Made by a program: the position numbers and the translations under genes. Below the pieces are notes generated by a model. It was not told the origin of the DNA. It worked only from the letters and a program-made list of their open reading frames with translations, and did not search any database. Below, piece after piece: positions 29,783 through 39,636 of a stretch of 40,190 nucleotides of DNA (position 1 is its first letter; each line of letters opens with the position of its first letter). Source of the stretch: Dinochytrium kinnereticum (lineage: Eukaryota > Chytridiomycota > Chytridiomycetes > Chytridiales > Chytridiaceae); contig JADGJT010000211.1 of assembly GCA_027604005.1 (NCBI GenBank), positions 1 through 40,190 of the forward strand, in the 5' to 3' direction.

Positions 29783-32393
29783 ATGGGGGTTAAAAGTCTC
29801 TGGGCAGCTCTGAACGAGCGATTCGGATCAGGCTTCAAATCCCTCCACATGCCCCAAAAAACGTACATACCCCGTACTATTCTTTCAATCGCTTCCCCAC
29901 CGGAAAATGAAACCAACCCCCTTCCACCGATTGCAATCTATTCCCCTTTCATAAGAATAGAATAACTTACTCACCAACCATCACAGTCAGCCACCCTACG
30001 ACCACATCATGATCGACATCAACTCATTCCTTCATCGCAGCGCCCACGCCATCCCTCAAACCCAAGACGACCTTAAGCTGATCCGTGCTTTAATCCAAAA
30101 ACTGAATTCGCTGCTGCTATATGGGTATGCAGTCCCAAGACGAACTGTGTTTTTGGCGGTGGATGGACCTGCGCCCTGGGCGAAATTAGTGCAGCAGAGG
30201 AGTAGGCGGAGGGGAGTTTGTGATAAGAGGGTGAGTTCAGTGTTCTGACACCGACCCACCCTAACGTGAATTGACAATTCCCTATCCCAACACACCAGCT
30301 GACGACAACACTCGGCGCGTACTTTAACAGGCTTCAGTTCACGCCTGGAACGCCTTTCATGAATCGGCTGGATGCTTACTTGGCGGGGTATGCACATGTC
30401 CTGATGGACAAAATACCTACCCTGCAGGAGGTCGTTATCAGCGGGTCAAGGGTTGCAGGGGAAGGAGAGGTGAGGTGACCCTTCCTTTATCATCGAGATA
30501 CAAATCAATCCTTCTCCTTTCAACTCTTATTTCAAACCCCTTATTTCTTCGCTAACTCTGCTATAATGTATACGATTGCAGGAGAAAATCCTCTCGCGAC
30601 TCCGCAACCTTACGGGAGAACCGAAACGAGGCACCGAGACCGTCGGTATCCTTGGAATTGACTCGGACATGCTTCTCCAACCCTACTACTTGACTTCCTC
30701 GCAGACCAACCACGATGTCACCGTTCTGCATTGGATGGATAAGGTCGCGTTCCGACCTTCTGATATGTTTCGGTCGCTTTATGGAGATGGGGAAGCGGTG
30801 GCCATTGCAAGCGAAACAGTCAACTCTGTCACCCGTTTTCCACGACGTGGAGAAGGACCTAATCTTTCTGCCTATCTATCCATGCGTCCTGCAACTCCAT
30901 CGACTACCTCTCCTGTCACGGGTTCAATGCCACCAACACTCCCAGGCGATCTTGGCACTGCGATTTTAATGGTTTGTGGAAACGATACCTTCCCTGGCCT
31001 TCGTCGTTACACTCCACCTCACCTGAACCCTGACCTTGACGACCCAGTAAGATCGATGGCTCATCCGCCTTCAAACCTAGATCAAGTGAGAGATGTTATA
31101 TCTGCTTCATTATCCGTCTTGACTGTTCCTGGACCAGACGGAGTGTTTAGGAGACTTGTGGATGAGGTTGAGAGGAAGGTTGATGTGGCGGTTTTAAGAG
31201 ATATCTTAATTGCACTTGGCGGAACGGGCGAATCGAGTTCACGGGGAGGTGAGGAGGAGAAAAGGAAAAGGAAAGCGGAGTATTGGTTGCGCTCGTTGGC
31301 TTGGATGGTTGGGTCTGCTGTTGAAGGTCGGTGTGTGGATTATCGATGGGTCCATAGCCGGAAATCGTTAGAGACTCAGAAGGTTGAGTCGGCATGGCAG
31401 GTTTCCGTGGATGATGTACTTTGGTGGATTCAAGAGGGGGGTGGTAAGACGTGGGAGGAGGTTGAGAGGAAGGCCGCGGAGGTGGCTAGTTGGAAAGGGT
31501 TTGAAGGGAAAAAGGCGCTTAGTCCAGAGATGTGCGCGGTGGCGGTGAGTTTGATTCTTCCCTTTATCTCCACTTTTTTCTCTCTTTTTTTCCGTCCTTG
31601 ACACGCTTAAGCCCTCTTTTTCATTCTCTCTCATCTTCGTCTTTTTCTAATTTTTTTGTCTCTCTCTCCCTTTTATATTTTTGTGGTTTGCTTCACTAGC
31701 TCCTCCCCCACGCGTCACGAGATCTGGTCCACCCAAAACTTCACACGCACCTAGAAGAATACGATACCTTCTGCGAATCAATTCGATCGCGCTACTTTAA
31801 CAGCAGCTCCATCCAAGTGGCGCTAATGACAGAAGGTAAGTGCGATATAAAACCCAATCTAAACCAACCTAACTCCTCCCTGCGACCTTTCCTTGAAAAA
31901 CACAAAAACAAAAACGTAAACAGCTCTTACAACCCTTGATGAATCCACGCACCCCCTGCAACACGAAATCATCCAATCGGCCCCTATCATTCCCAACGAC
32001 ATCTCCTTAAGGCGTGTCACGCCCCGAGCTGCAGCATTCTGGTATCATTTTCCGACAACAATGACCACAACAGTGACAAGGAATGACCTTGATTGGAAAC
32101 CGTATGAATTCTCGGGTGAGGTTTTCGGAAATGTTGATCTGGTCAGGAGGGCGTTTGGGGCAAAGTGGAAAAGGAGAGAGGGTGGTGGTGGTGGTGGAAG
32201 TTTTTCTGGGATATTGCCGTCTGCGAATGTATCTAGCGGGGGTGGGTGGAAGAGGAGGGAGGGAGGTCCACCAAGGGACGGAGGGGCATCGCGCTCCAGC
32301 GGTGGCAGCAGTGTCAGAGATGAAGGCGGCAGTGGTCGTGGTGGTGGCAGCAGCAGGGGTGCTGGCGGTGGAGCGGAAGGTCAATGGCGATGA
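29783..32393 (+). CDS. Short divergent XRN-family 5'-3' exoribonuclease
   Basis: Six exons: 29783-29862, 29987-30230, 30299-30469, 30582-31544, 31700-31835 and 31924-32393; 687 aa with consistent phases. The N-terminus MGVKSLWAALNERFG matches the XRN start. Active-site features are present: Asp in MIDINSFLH, Asp in AVDG, both Glu of GEGE, both Asp of GIDSD and Asp of CGND. The 5'-phosphate pocket pattern AK-QQRSRR also matches, as does TPGTPFM. XRNs degrade 5'-monophosphate RNA in the cytoplasm (Xrn1) or nucleus (Rat1). This protein is much shorter than either (about 1000-1500 aa) and ends in a Gly/Arg/Ser-rich, RGG-like tail (about 605-687). I call it a divergent paralogue, and its location is unknown. 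The weakest join is exon 1 to 2 (donor GTACAT), chosen by phase. Confidence 0.82.
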
Positions 32394-32742
32394 GCATCTG
32401 TCTATTTAGTTTCACGTTGAATATTTATGTGCCAGGAAGAGCAAGCAAGCAAAAGCGCGGTGCCTCACGCGTCACGTCGCGTCCCCGTGTGGTTAGGGAC
32501 GCGCCCTTTTCGCCGCCGCCTTCAAAGTGTCTTTTGTGCACCATGGCTGTCGCACACGCCTGTGGCCACAGAGGCAGAATCAGGCAGGAACACACTGCAC
32601 TTTCCCACGCGTCCCTTCATCCAGCAGCAACCCACGGCGCCAGCGAGTCCGTCATTGCCTTGCCCTCAACACCTCATCACTGACTGACTGGCTGACTGAC
32701 TGGCTGACTGACTGACTGTTCAGGGGGGGACAACAAAGAAGG
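32394..32742. promoter_or_regulatory. Intergenic region and leader of the C2H2 gene
   Basis: About 350 bases between tandem plus-strand genes, GC-rich, with a tandem CTGACTGACTGG-type repeat just before the start ATG. No gene is recognised here. Confidence 0.45.
32680..32718 (+). repeat. CTGA/CTGG tandem repeat in a 5' leader
   Basis: About 39 bases built from TGAC units with a period-12 higher order (CTGACTGACTGG). It ends 24 bases before the ATG of the zinc-finger gene, so it is probably transcribed. Confidence 0.9.
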
Positions 32743-34337
32743 ATGACCTCCGTCGCTGCCGCAAGGCACCAGCTGCTGAGGAGGAGGGCGGATGACCCTG
32801 GATCACTGCATCGCTCTCCCTCACTGCAGACCCTGCAGGAGCAAGCAGATGCTTCATCGTCACCAGCACCGTCATCATCTCCCATCAAGGGCCCCAATGA
32901 GCCTCGCCCCGCCAACTCCCTTCCCACAAACTTCCTTCCGGGAGGAAATCAACCCGCCTTCCTTCCACTCGCTCAGCAGTTTACTCCAACCCTCCATCAT
33001 GAGTTCTTGCCGTACGGATGGACCGCCTCTCATCTGCCCCCCCATCTTGTACCTGCTGCCGATCTTCACTTGAATGCGTTCGTACCGATGAATGCGTACG
33101 TCTCGCATCAGCAGCTTCAGACTCAGCAGGTGCTGGTGGTGACTCCTTTTGATCAGTACGCTGTCATTCCACAGGTCGTTGTGCAGTCGCCGCAGCAGCA
33201 GCAGCAACCGACTTTTGTGATTGCACAGCATGGGCTGTCAGGGATGTCTTTTGGGGCTCCAGCTCCCATGCCCATGTCCATGCCGATGTACCAACATGTA
33301 AGTGCATCGTTTGTCGTTTGAATGTCTAACCTCTTCCTTTACAGCAGTTCCAATACGCACCAGCTCCCACCTCCAATGACTATTACACGCCTCTTCCCCT
33401 TCCCGCCGATCCGACCATCCCCCCCGTCGGCACTCCCGTTGGCGACCCAGCTTTCCTTCAGCCTCAACCTGGGATGATTATGACACCGGTTTCAACTCCA
33501 AGCGTCTCACCAGCAGCCACAGAGGACATGAGCTGGCTCTCCCCATTGACGGGTCTGGATTTGACGTTCCTCAACTCCCAGCAGAACCAGCAACCCGTCA
33601 TTGTTCCATCACAGCAAGCCCCTCCCGAGTTGTTGGAGCCCGAGAGCTCGGCATCTGTACCAGCGTCTCCGACTTCCACCCTGCGAGATCTTTTCAGCTC
33701 TGTGCTCGTGACTAGTGATAAAGAGGTGCTGACGCCTCCAAGGTTTGAGGACCTGTTCCTGGTGTCCCCTGTTCAAACTGCTGCAGCACCCCTGCTGCCC
33801 GTTCTGGCTCCTCCATCTCCTGCCGCAGGCAAGGAAGAACAAATCTGCAAACCAGAACCCGAGCCCATCTCCGTTAAAAAGCGCAAGTTCTCAAACCTCA
33901 CTGTGGAAGACCTATCTGAAGCCATCTCCCGGTCAAAAAGTCCTTCATCATCAACCTCAACAACCTCATCCGACCCCCCGTCACCAAACCTCGACGGCAG
34001 CGAACCACCTCTTAAGAAGAAAAGCGCCCCAAAGAAACGACCTCGACCCAAACCCGCTCCTCGTGATTTAATCTGTCCGGTGGATGGATGTGGCAAGCTT
34101 TTTAACAGGATGTACAATCTTCAAGTGCATCAGCTTGCTCATTCTGGGCAACGCAGCCACGCTTGTGATGAATGCCCGCTGACGTTTGCGAGATTGCATG
34201 ATCTGAGGCGGCATGCTAGGTGCCGACATTCAAAGGAGAAGCCGTATGCTTGTGTTGTTGAAGGGTGTGGGGAGGCGTTCCCCAGGGCTGATGCTTTGCA
34301 GAGACATATTGCTATGAAGCACCATAAGAGTGCTTGA
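32743..34337 (+). CDS. C2H2 zinc-finger transcription factor, Crz1-like
   Basis: Two exons: 32743-33297 and 33345-34337; 515 aa (one Gln fewer if the alternative CAG acceptor is used). Three C-terminal C2H2 fingers are visible (about 428-510): CPVDGCGKLFNRMYNLQVH, CDECPLTFARLHDLRRH and CVVEGCGEAFPRADALQRH. The YNL/HDLRRH/ALQRH pattern resembles Crz1-type factors, which act downstream of calcineurin; this assignment is inference. The N-terminal 370 residues are Pro/Gln/Ser-rich, as in activation domains. A candidate calcineurin-docking PxIxIT site, PQVVVQ, lies at about 143-148. Two basic clusters (KKRKF and KKRPRPKPAPR) before the fingers could be nuclear signals. The second finger has an atypical His spacing (HARCRH). 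Confidence 0.88.
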
Positions 34338-35479
34338 ACCTCTTTTTAGATTTGTTTTTTAATTCCTCTTGCGTGGTTTGTGCTTTGTGCGTTTGCTAGG
34401 TACCTTCGTTCTTTTGTAGGGGGTGTCCTGTTTTTCCGTTGTTTGACCCTTTCGCTTGATTCGGGGATTAGAAAACGAAACGCTCCATACTTGCTGCTTT
34501 GAGTTGAGAAGTTCGAGCACACTCCTCCTTTCTTTGTTACCATCCCTTCTTTTAATGTTTAATCAGTATTTTTATTTCTTATTTTGTAGTTATGCGTTTG
34601 CCGTTTTCTCTTTACAGGCCCCTTATTCCCCTATCGTAGCGTCATTAATTTCGGGTGTTCAACGTCCCGTTTCGCCTTTACGCTTTCTTTCCACCTTTTT
34701 TTTTTTTTTTTTACTTTCTTTTTTCTTTCTTTTATACTTATTATTTACCCCCCTCTGCATTAAATACTATAGTAATAAAAAAAGTTTTAAGAGAATCTTG
34801 GTGTTGGTTGTTCTTTGAGAAGTGTTGCCGGCAACTATGAGATAATGGGAGTTGTGAAAAATAAACTTGGCGAGTAACAGACCATAAAGAAGGGCTGACT
34901 GAATAAAGATAAGTCTCCACTTCTTACTCGTCAGAATTTGGCAGAACCACAGGGTTCTTTTCTCCGATGAGATCATTTTTTCACTTGAACAGGATTGGTG
35001 TCAAAAAAAGGCACGACAGCAACAAGCCTTGAGAAGAACGAAAGTCGTTTATAAATCCAAATATATAATGGCGGACGAGCAATGCGAAAGGAAAGAAAAC
35101 AACACCTCACCACAAATAATCCAGGGGAAAAAGAAAGAGAGAGAAAGACAACACGGAAGAAAGCACACCTTACACGATCCGAAACCATGAAAAAAAATAT
35201 ATGTAGCTTCTTACACTATCTTTCCTTTCCACATCCAAGCCTTTCCACATTCAAGGCTCCAAATTTCCACATCCAAGGCTCCACTTACGCACCCACAGAC
35301 CCCCCCTCAAAACACCACTAAACGTTGAGACGGATTTAGCAACGATGCTCTCGAAACGCCTTGCCGTCTGAAGCAGGTGGCGGGCACTCGCTGTCATTGG
35401 AAGTACCACAAGAATGTAATGAAAGAACACTAACTGAAGTTGAAGATTGCTGAGAGTACGCAGGTCGTGGTTGAAGTGT
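34338..35479. other. Long AT-rich convergent intergenic region
   Basis: About 1.1 kb between convergent 3' ends. It is T-rich after the zinc-finger gene and A-rich towards the next one, consistent with two 3' UTRs. It includes a small tandem repeat at 35226-35282. Open frames are short and of low complexity, and I see no RNA gene. Confidence 0.5.
35226..35282 (+). repeat. Three-unit tandem repeat (TTTCCACATCCAAGGCTCC)
   Basis: Three near-identical units begin at 35226, 35242 and 35264; the first is truncated. Spacing is 16 and 22 bases. It lies about 200 bases beyond the stop of the minus-strand hypothetical gene, so it may be in its 3' region. Function unknown. Confidence 0.85.
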
Positions 35480-36720
35480 TCAGTCTGATCCAGGCTTGGA
35501 GTATGAGGATGCTTTGGTTGTAACCAAACGGGCACCAGCTTGTGCATCTTCTTCGATCTCGAGGCCACTATCGATAAAGTCCTCAAACGTCTCGGAGGTC
35601 TGCGAGTCCGCGGCTATCAATGGGGTCGATTGTGAGGCTGTCAAATACTCACCTCCACTCTCACAGTCATTTAAATAGCGAGCAGGAGGGTTTGGTGGTG
35701 ATTGTGACTCAGTGGGGGTCGGCGCCACGGAAGACGAAGACGATTTCGATGTCGATGGGATGGGATTAGAATCAAATGCTTGATCCGCGGACTTTGATGC
35801 CCTCATGATTCGATCAAATAAGGGAGGGGAGAGTAATGTGGTGAAGAGCTTTGGGTTCCGGTCTAGGGCTCCAATAATCACGTCGATTCCCTTGATCATT
35901 GCTAGCGTCCCGACGTCAAGGACAGATAAAGCTCTAAATCAAAGCAAAGTTATGATGATGAAACAAAAAAAAAAGAAACTCACACGGACTCTACAACATC
36001 TGCCAAACTCTGCGGCATTCGGTATCCCAATCGAAAAGGCATCAAAGAAACTTTAACCCCCAAAAGAGCTCGATCCCACACCAACCGTCCCGTAAAATCC
36101 AGGCCAGTCATAGTGAAACGACCCGCAAGATTCCCGACCCAAAAAATCGATGCAAAGTACGATTGAAACCAGTCCATCGCCCCACTGTTGAACTCTGTCA
36201 ATATAAAGCCAAATCTTGAAAGGCAATATCGGGGTTGATACGTGATAGGGACTCTCAAAACTTTGCGGAAATCCAGGGTAGAACGCACCCGCTGAAGCAC
36301 GACGCCATGGCTGTTGAAGCGCATTGCGTTCCACTTCAGGTGTTCAGAAATCTCCTTAAGCTGTCATGAATGTCTTAACCACTCGGGTGTGCAAGGAAGA
36401 TCCCGTTCACATTCCCTCCGCGACACAGTGCCCTTTCAAGGCTGGCACCCAGAACACCGTGAACCCAGCATAGGTTGAACACAAAATGACCGTAGTGGTG
36501 GCGGCCTGTTGGTTGGGATCTTCCCCTTGATAATACTCTGAGCCCTTTCAGCCTCTACCAAAAGACACGTCTTTCGCGTGGCAGCGACCCCTCGAGACGG
36601 GATGGTCAAAGATAAGTTTGTGAGAGTCCCCATCAAAGACCCGTCCATGAGTCGAATCACAGCTGTCTGGTAGAGCTGCTTCTGTTTTACTAGATAAATT
36701 AGCGAACTCGTAGGGACCAT
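35480..36720 (-). CDS. Uncharacterised protein, 5' structure uncertain
   Basis: I do not recognise this gene. The last intron is well supported: donor GTGAGT at 35983, acceptor TTTAG ending at 35934, 50 bases, phases matching. The final exon (35933-35480) and the one before it (ending at 35984) encode about 115 residues rich in aromatics (FNSGAMDWFQSYFASIFWVG) followed by a long Ser/Pro/acidic tail. Upstream, an open frame from ATG 36720 (YQTAVIRLMDGSLMG) lies in the same reading frame but is cut off by two stops between 36364 and 36438. A phase-0 intron from about 36468 (GTTCAA) to a CAG at 36361 would bridge them. An alternative 5' exon ending at the GTAGCC near 36739 is possible. The gene may also be degraded. 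It is divergent from the F-box gene. Confidence 0.5.
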
Positions 36721-37414
36721 GACAGCTCAGTGAAGGCTACAACATCTCCGATGATTGGCTGGGTGATTGGTTGCGACGGGTGGGTCGTTTCAAGAATAGA
36801 TGTCAGCGAGCTGATATTGCACGGAGGCCTTGAGAAAGTGTTGGTGATGAAAGGGGACACCGACGGATCACTTTTAGTGAGAAGTTTGCGGGATGGCCTT
36901 GCTGAAGAGTTGAAGGCGTTGATGCAGTGATTGAGAGAGTCTAGGGTGAATGGCTTTGGTGTGTTGAACTGCCAAGGCCACTGGATGAGTGAGGCCACTT
37001 GGAGGTGAGAAGTAAAGGATTGAATTATGACGCTGGTGTGAGAGGTGAAGAGATCGATGTGCTGACCAGGTTGTTGAGGCGGTGAGGGGGTGGATGGCCC
37101 ACTTTATGGTAAGGCGAGAAGAGATGGAGAAAATTCCGACTCCGTCGTCGAGGCCAAGAGCGCAGAGATGGCGCTCGACTGCCAGGTGAGGGGGTGAAGT
37201 GTAAGTAACTGAATACCGTCAAGTAGATTGCAGGTGAGTGTGAGTGGTATGTGCTGAGACTCAATTTTTTGTTTTGGCCGTCCTTGTTTGAAACTCCGAA
37301 AGTTCAGTTGTTTTCACCTGTCCTGCCTCCTTCCAGCTGTAATTTACTTATCCCCATCCCCCTATAACCCATCTCAACATTGAATACCTGAGGTTCCTTC
37401 ACTCTTCAATTTGA
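36721..37414. promoter_or_regulatory. Divergent region upstream of the F-box-like gene
   Basis: About 700 bases upstream of two divergent genes. A minus-strand frame (36998 to about 36739) stays open and could be a 5' exon of the neighbour, but I find no in-frame ATG for it. Otherwise no gene is recognised. Confidence 0.4.
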
Positions 37415-38821
37415 ATGGCGTTTGCAAGTTTCATCACGACAGCCCCCTGGTGGAGCGGATACGAGACGAGTAAGCAGGTGATCTTGGACATGAACAAAAA
37501 GGTCCGTTGGACTTCACATCGGATGGGACTCAGACTTCCCAACGAGATCATTCTCGACTCGATAGCCCCACTCCTATCCTCCAAAGACTGGTCCAGTCTT
37601 GCCTTGACAAACTCGCGACTCCGCTTGCTCTTCGTACCGCTCTTGATAAGGTCAATCGACTCATCAAAGCACTATCTCGCCGAATTTCTCTCTTCGTTCA
37701 TACATCAACCCCATTTCTTTCGCCACGTCAAGGAATTTGCGGTGCGACGGCCCATGCCGTATCTGGTTGATACATCTTTGCAGATTTTGGAGGTGGTAGG
37801 GCCGACTTTGGAGAGTCTTATACTTCAAGATATGGAGATTATGAGTAATTCAGTTTGGATGATACGGGCCATCAATCATTGCTCGAACCTCAAGGCCATT
37901 GACCTCAAGTTTGGATGGAATTCAAAGGAGTGGCTCAAGTCGGGTGGCAGAGATGGTCTCTGCGCTGCAATCATCAAAACGATTCATTCCTTGGAGGGAA
38001 TATCAATCGCAGACCGTCAGTTCAATAACGACTTCTGGAAGACTCTGCTACCTGCATTGAAGCCTGGACAATTGAGTAGGACTTTGAGAATGCGCATTGG
38101 GGACGACGAGAATGACGCCATCGTGGCATTGGTATCAAAGCAGACTGGACTGAGCTCTCTAGAGATTCACATGGTTGATTCTCCAACCGGAGACGAGATT
38201 CAGCACTCGATATCAAACCGATATTTTCATGGATTCACCAAACTCAGGAGGCTGCAAGTGTCTCTTAAACCATTCCTATACTTTATCCCCGCGCTCGATT
38301 CGTTTCCAAACCTGCGACACCTGGTCTTCCAAGCCGATAATTGCCAAATGAGAGACGCCTGGTTGTTCGTTCAGGAAGCGATATGTTCGGGATCCTTGAA
38401 CCGTCTTAATCAAATAGATGTGATAATCAACTCCTGCTATTCAGGTGACATCGAGTGCTCTTTTTTTCGACTCTTAGCCGGCGATACCTCCATGGCCCAC
38501 TTTTCCTTTAAGGACGACGACTATCGTGGAGAACCCAAACTCGTTATGACGCCGCCGTTGGATACCATCTTGAAGAATATGAGGCCCAACCCGAATCTCC
38601 TGAGCCTCAGCGTTTCGTTTTACATGGAAGACACCACGCTGCTTTTGCTGGCGAGATTTGTATCCGAGTGCCGGAATTTGGTGTCGATCAGGCTAGACAT
38701 GCCAAAGAGGCGCGGTGAGGTGTTGTCTAATGAGGGGGATAGGGTGCGGTTCTTTAGGATGCTTGCGTTGGCGCCCAAGCTTGAGAGTATACGTTTGCCG
38801 TATGGACTGCGAGATGAGTAA
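37415..38821 (+). CDS. F-box-like / LRR-like protein
   Basis: A single open frame of 468 aa without introns, the only clearly intronless gene in the window. Residues about 40-75 (LPNEIILDSIAPLLSSKDWSS onward) look like an F-box. The rest shows irregular leucine-rich repeats (for example LESLILQDMEI, LKAIDLKF, LRRLQVSL, LRHLVFQA and LVSIRLDM). Such proteins usually act as substrate receptors of SCF ubiquitin ligases by binding Skp1. The substrate is unknown. The start ATG at 37415 is the first in frame. In fungi this class often expands in lineage-specific families, so the gene may be a recent paralogue (inference). Confidence 0.8.
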   Translation: MAFASFITTAPWWSGYETSKQVILDMNKKVRWTSHRMGLRLPNEIILDSIAPLLSSKDWSSLALTNSRLRLLFVPLLIRSIDSSKHYLAEFLSSFIHQPHFFRHVKEFAVRRPMPYLVDTSLQILEVVGPTLESLILQDMEIMSNSVWMIRAINHCSNLKAIDLKFGWNSKEWLKSGGRDGLCAAIIKTIHSLEGISIADRQFNNDFWKTLLPALKPGQLSRTLRMRIGDDENDAIVALVSKQTGLSSLEIHMVDSPTGDEIQHSISNRYFHGFTKLRRLQVSLKPFLYFIPALDSFPNLRHLVFQADNCQMRDAWLFVQEAICSGSLNRLNQIDVIINSCYSGDIECSFFRLLAGDTSMAHFSFKDDDYRGEPKLVMTPPLDTILKNMRPNPNLLSLSVSFYMEDTTLLLLARFVSECRNLVSIRLDMPKRRGEVLSNEGDRVRFFRMLALAPKLESIRLPYGLRDE

Positions 38822-39363
38822 TGCTTTTTTTTTTTATTATTGCGGTGTCTCGTTCTTTGACGATGATGTCTTTTGTTTTGTCGTGTCAGAATGTGCAACT
38901 TCTTTTCCTTGTTGTCTATTGGGGAGGGCGGTTTGTTTGGGCCAGCAGTCAGTATTTTTGGCATAGGATGACACATTCTTAGAGAATGCCTTTAACTTCA
39001 TAAAACAAAAAAAAAAGAAGCTAAATAGTTTTGCTTTAAACATAAGTTCAGGATTTCAACAATATAATCACAGTCAAATGCTCCAACTATTAAGATGGAT
39101 GGTCAAAAAGTCAAGCAATCTTTACTTTATCAAATTGGCTTAACCTGTTCGACCACCCTTTCAACTCTGGACGGCAAGGTAAACACGAAATTGCCCGAGT
39201 GACAACTTCTCACCCTCAAAATCTCAACATTTTTTTTCTTTCCCTCTCCCAAATCTCACATTCTTCCCCTTCCGCAGGCCATCGCCTGATCCCGCCCTTC
39301 CCCAATGAAGGGCGGCATCACAACGATGCCTTCATGTAATCGATAAGCTCCGCTAATTACTCG
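38822..39363. other. Intergenic, no gene seen
   Basis: This is AT-rich sequence after the F-box-like gene. It holds poly-T and poly-A runs (about 38825-38835 and 39007-39015) and only short, low-complexity open frames. Confidence 0.5.
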
Positions 39364-39636
39364 CTAGCCCAAACCTCCCCATGGCTTGATTGAGTCCAGA
39401 CCGGCTGCGATATCATACTTCCTCGTCTGTTTCACCCTTCTCTGATGTTTTCTCGCCTCTTTCATGGTGAAAATGTTATGGGGAAGGGGTGTTGGGAAAG
39501 GAGGGGTGAGGGGAGGAAGGTTAAAGTCGGGTTGGAGATTTCGGTCTTTGATCTTGCCTTTTTTTTTCTTTTCCTCGCCTTTTCCCTTTTCTAGGGTGAG
39601 GAGACATGCTCTTTGAGCTTCATCGTGAGATTCATT
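39364..39636 (-). CDS. Possible terminal exon of an unrecognised gene
   Basis: An open frame of 90 codons plus stop on the minus strand directly follows a strong acceptor (T/C-rich tract then CCCCTAG at about 39637-39660). Phase 0 is the only phase that avoids an early stop. The product is basic: Lys-rich near the start, Pro-rich in the middle (LPPLTPPFPTPLPH) and ending KEARKHQRRVKQTRKYD...PWGGLG. I do not recognise the family. No upstream exon could be fixed in 39660-40190, so this may be chance or a gene running off the window. Confidence 0.3.
   Translation of the reverse strand, partial: NESHDEAQRACLLTLEKGKGEEKKKKGKIKDRNLQPDFNLPPLTPPFPTPLPHNIFTMKEARKHQRRVKQTRKYDIAAGLDSIKPWGGLG

Noticed and set aside
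29426..29813. Plus-strand open frame crossing the SEH1/XRN-like promoter
   Set aside because: It overlaps the start of both neighbours in other frames and has no recognisable domain.
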